Shown here one piece after another: positions 15,134 through 15,867 of a stretch of DNA of 15,867 nt. Position 1 is the stretch's first letter; the number at the start of each line of letters is the position of its first letter. Both the position numbers and the translations under genes were made by a program. A model generated the notes under the pieces. That model worked only from the letters and a program-made list of their open reading frames with translations. It was not told where the DNA came from and ran no database searches. This DNA is from Gammaproteobacteria bacterium. GTDB taxonomy: Bacteria > Pseudomonadota > Gammaproteobacteria > Pseudomonadales > Pseudohongiellaceae. The stretch lies in the NCBI GenBank assembly GCA_003451715.1, contig DMJN01000213.1, positions 1 through 15,867 of the forward strand. Direction: 5' to 3'.

Positions 15134-15867
15134 ATGACTCCTCCCCATCCAAATGCTCTCACTGTTACGCCAGCGACAGGGCGCAGAAATTTTTTGAAGA
15201 GCCTGACAATTCTGCCCACAGGCATGTGTCTCGGTATGCTCGGTACTCCCTCTGCTTTCGCTCAGGAAAGCGTGGCAAATTCGGTAAAAGCGCTCGTATT
15301 CGATGTATTCGGTACCGTCGTAGACTGGCGCTCCTCCATTATCAGAGAAGGACAGCTACTGGCGGCCAGGAAAGGATTCGAAGTCGATTGGGCTGAGTTC
15401 GCCGATCGCTGGCGAGGTGGTTATGGACCGGCGATGAACCAGGTCCGCACCGGCGAGCTGCCCTGGACCAAGATCGATGATCTGCATCGCATGATCCTGG
15501 ATGAACTGGTAGTCGAGTTTGGATTAACCGGGCTCAGCGAAGCGGAGCTGGATCATTTTAACAAGGCGTGGCATCGCCTAACGCCCTGGCCGGACACCGT
15601 TGGAGGATTGAACCGGCTCAAGACCAAGTATGTGATCGTCACCCTGTCCAACGGCAACGTCTCCCTGCTCACCAACATGGCCAAGAACGCTGGCATGCCC
15701 TGGGATGCGGTGCTATCGGCGGAATTAGCAAAACGCTACAAGCCTGACCCTGAGGCCTATCTGACCGCCGCAGATCTGCTCGGCTTGCCTCCCGAACAGG
15801 TAATGATGGTGGCGGCTCATCCCGGCGACCTGCGCGCGGCGGCTCGAACCGGGCTGCGCACTGCCTA
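15134..15867 (+). CDS. HAD-superfamily haloacid dehalogenase type II-like protein with Tat signal, 3' end missing
   Basis: The frame runs from ATG 15134 (AGAGGA ribosome site 6 nt upstream) to the window edge, giving 244 residues of an incomplete protein. Residues 16-24 (GRRNFLKSL) plus a hydrophobic stretch and PSAFAQ at 39-44 look like a twin-arginine signal peptide with cleavage after Ala43. The rest is an L-2-haloacid dehalogenase-like HAD fold: motif I VFDVFGTVVDW with nucleophile Asp57, motif II TLSNGN (170-175), motif III Lys203 in RYKPDPEAY, and motif IV MVAAHPGDLRAA. HAD type II enzymes replace a halogen on 2-haloacids by hydroxyl using the Asp. The AAHPGDL variant and unknown substrate mean true dehalogenase activity is not certain. 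Export through Tat is unusual for this normally cytosolic family. Confidence 0.85.
   Translation, partial: MTPPHPNALTVTPATGRRNFLKSLTILPTGMCLGMLGTPSAFAQESVANSVKALVFDVFGTVVDWRSSIIREGQLLAARKGFEVDWAEFADRWRGGYGPAMNQVRTGELPWTKIDDLHRMILDELVVEFGLTGLSEAELDHFNKAWHRLTPWPDTVGGLNRLKTKYVIVTLSNGNVSLLTNMAKNAGMPWDAVLSAELAKRYKPDPEAYLTAADLLGLPPEQVMMVAAHPGDLRAAARTGLRTA

Noticed and set aside
1..15867. CRISPR arrays, IS elements, tRNA or rRNA genes, phage genes
   Set aside because: No regularly spaced repeats, transposase or integrase motifs, tRNA cloverleaf pattern or rRNA segment was seen on either strand.

Overview
The window looks like a piece of chromosome from a gammaproteobacterium with moderate GC content. 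The strongest argument is gene order: PBP2 (mrdA), rodA, rlpA, dacA, ybeD, lipB, lipA is the cell-elongation/lipoate cluster known from Pseudomonas, Escherichia and many marine Gammaproteobacteria. The DUF6702-type protein, alkylglycerol monooxygenase-like membrane enzyme, YegD-type Hsp70 and bacterial NSS transporter fit a marine or environmental member, but I cannot name a genus from sequence alone. No phage, transposon, integron, CRISPR, tRNA or rRNA signal was seen.

Layout. (1) 1-6895, + strand: elongasome and envelope genes, then lipoate synthesis. mrdA lacks its 5' end at the window edge and overlaps rodA by 8 nt. After a 170-nt AT-rich spacer come rlpA (septal lytic transglycosylase lipoprotein) and dacA (D,D-carboxypeptidase), then ybeD, lipB and lipA in tight succession. 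The mltB gene that sits between rodA and rlpA in Pseudomonas is absent. (2) 6905-8380, + strand: an unrecognised three-helix membrane protein directly behind lipA, then an exported double-cupin protein. (3) 8387-9883, - strand: a di-iron fatty-acid-hydroxylase/AGMO-like membrane enzyme, followed by a short ORF that resembles only the first part of a SAM-methyltransferase family and is probably a gene remnant. (4) 10085-10624, + strand: an exported DUF6702-type protein, convergent with a YegD-like Hsp70 ATPase on the - strand (10619-12079); the two genes end on the same TTATAA palindrome. (5) 12458-14847, + strand: a secreted cyclophilin with a C-terminal extension of about 100 residues, then a sodium-dependent (NSS) transporter. 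(6) 15134-end, + strand: a HAD-family haloacid-dehalogenase-like protein with an apparent Tat signal, cut by the window edge.

How the genes work together. PBP2 and RodA polymerise and cross-link side-wall peptidoglycan. DacA trims the pentapeptides and RlpA cuts denuded glycan at the septum. LipB and LipA make the lipoyl cofactor of the 2-oxoacid dehydrogenases. From 6905 on the genes are accessory and mostly unlinked in function, although many are exported or membrane-bound. I do not see a clear new multi-gene system. The items most worth a second look are the post-lipA membrane/bicupin pair, the Tat-exported HAD protein, the AGMO-like enzyme with its methyltransferase remnant, and the candidate operator upstream of the cyclophilin gene.
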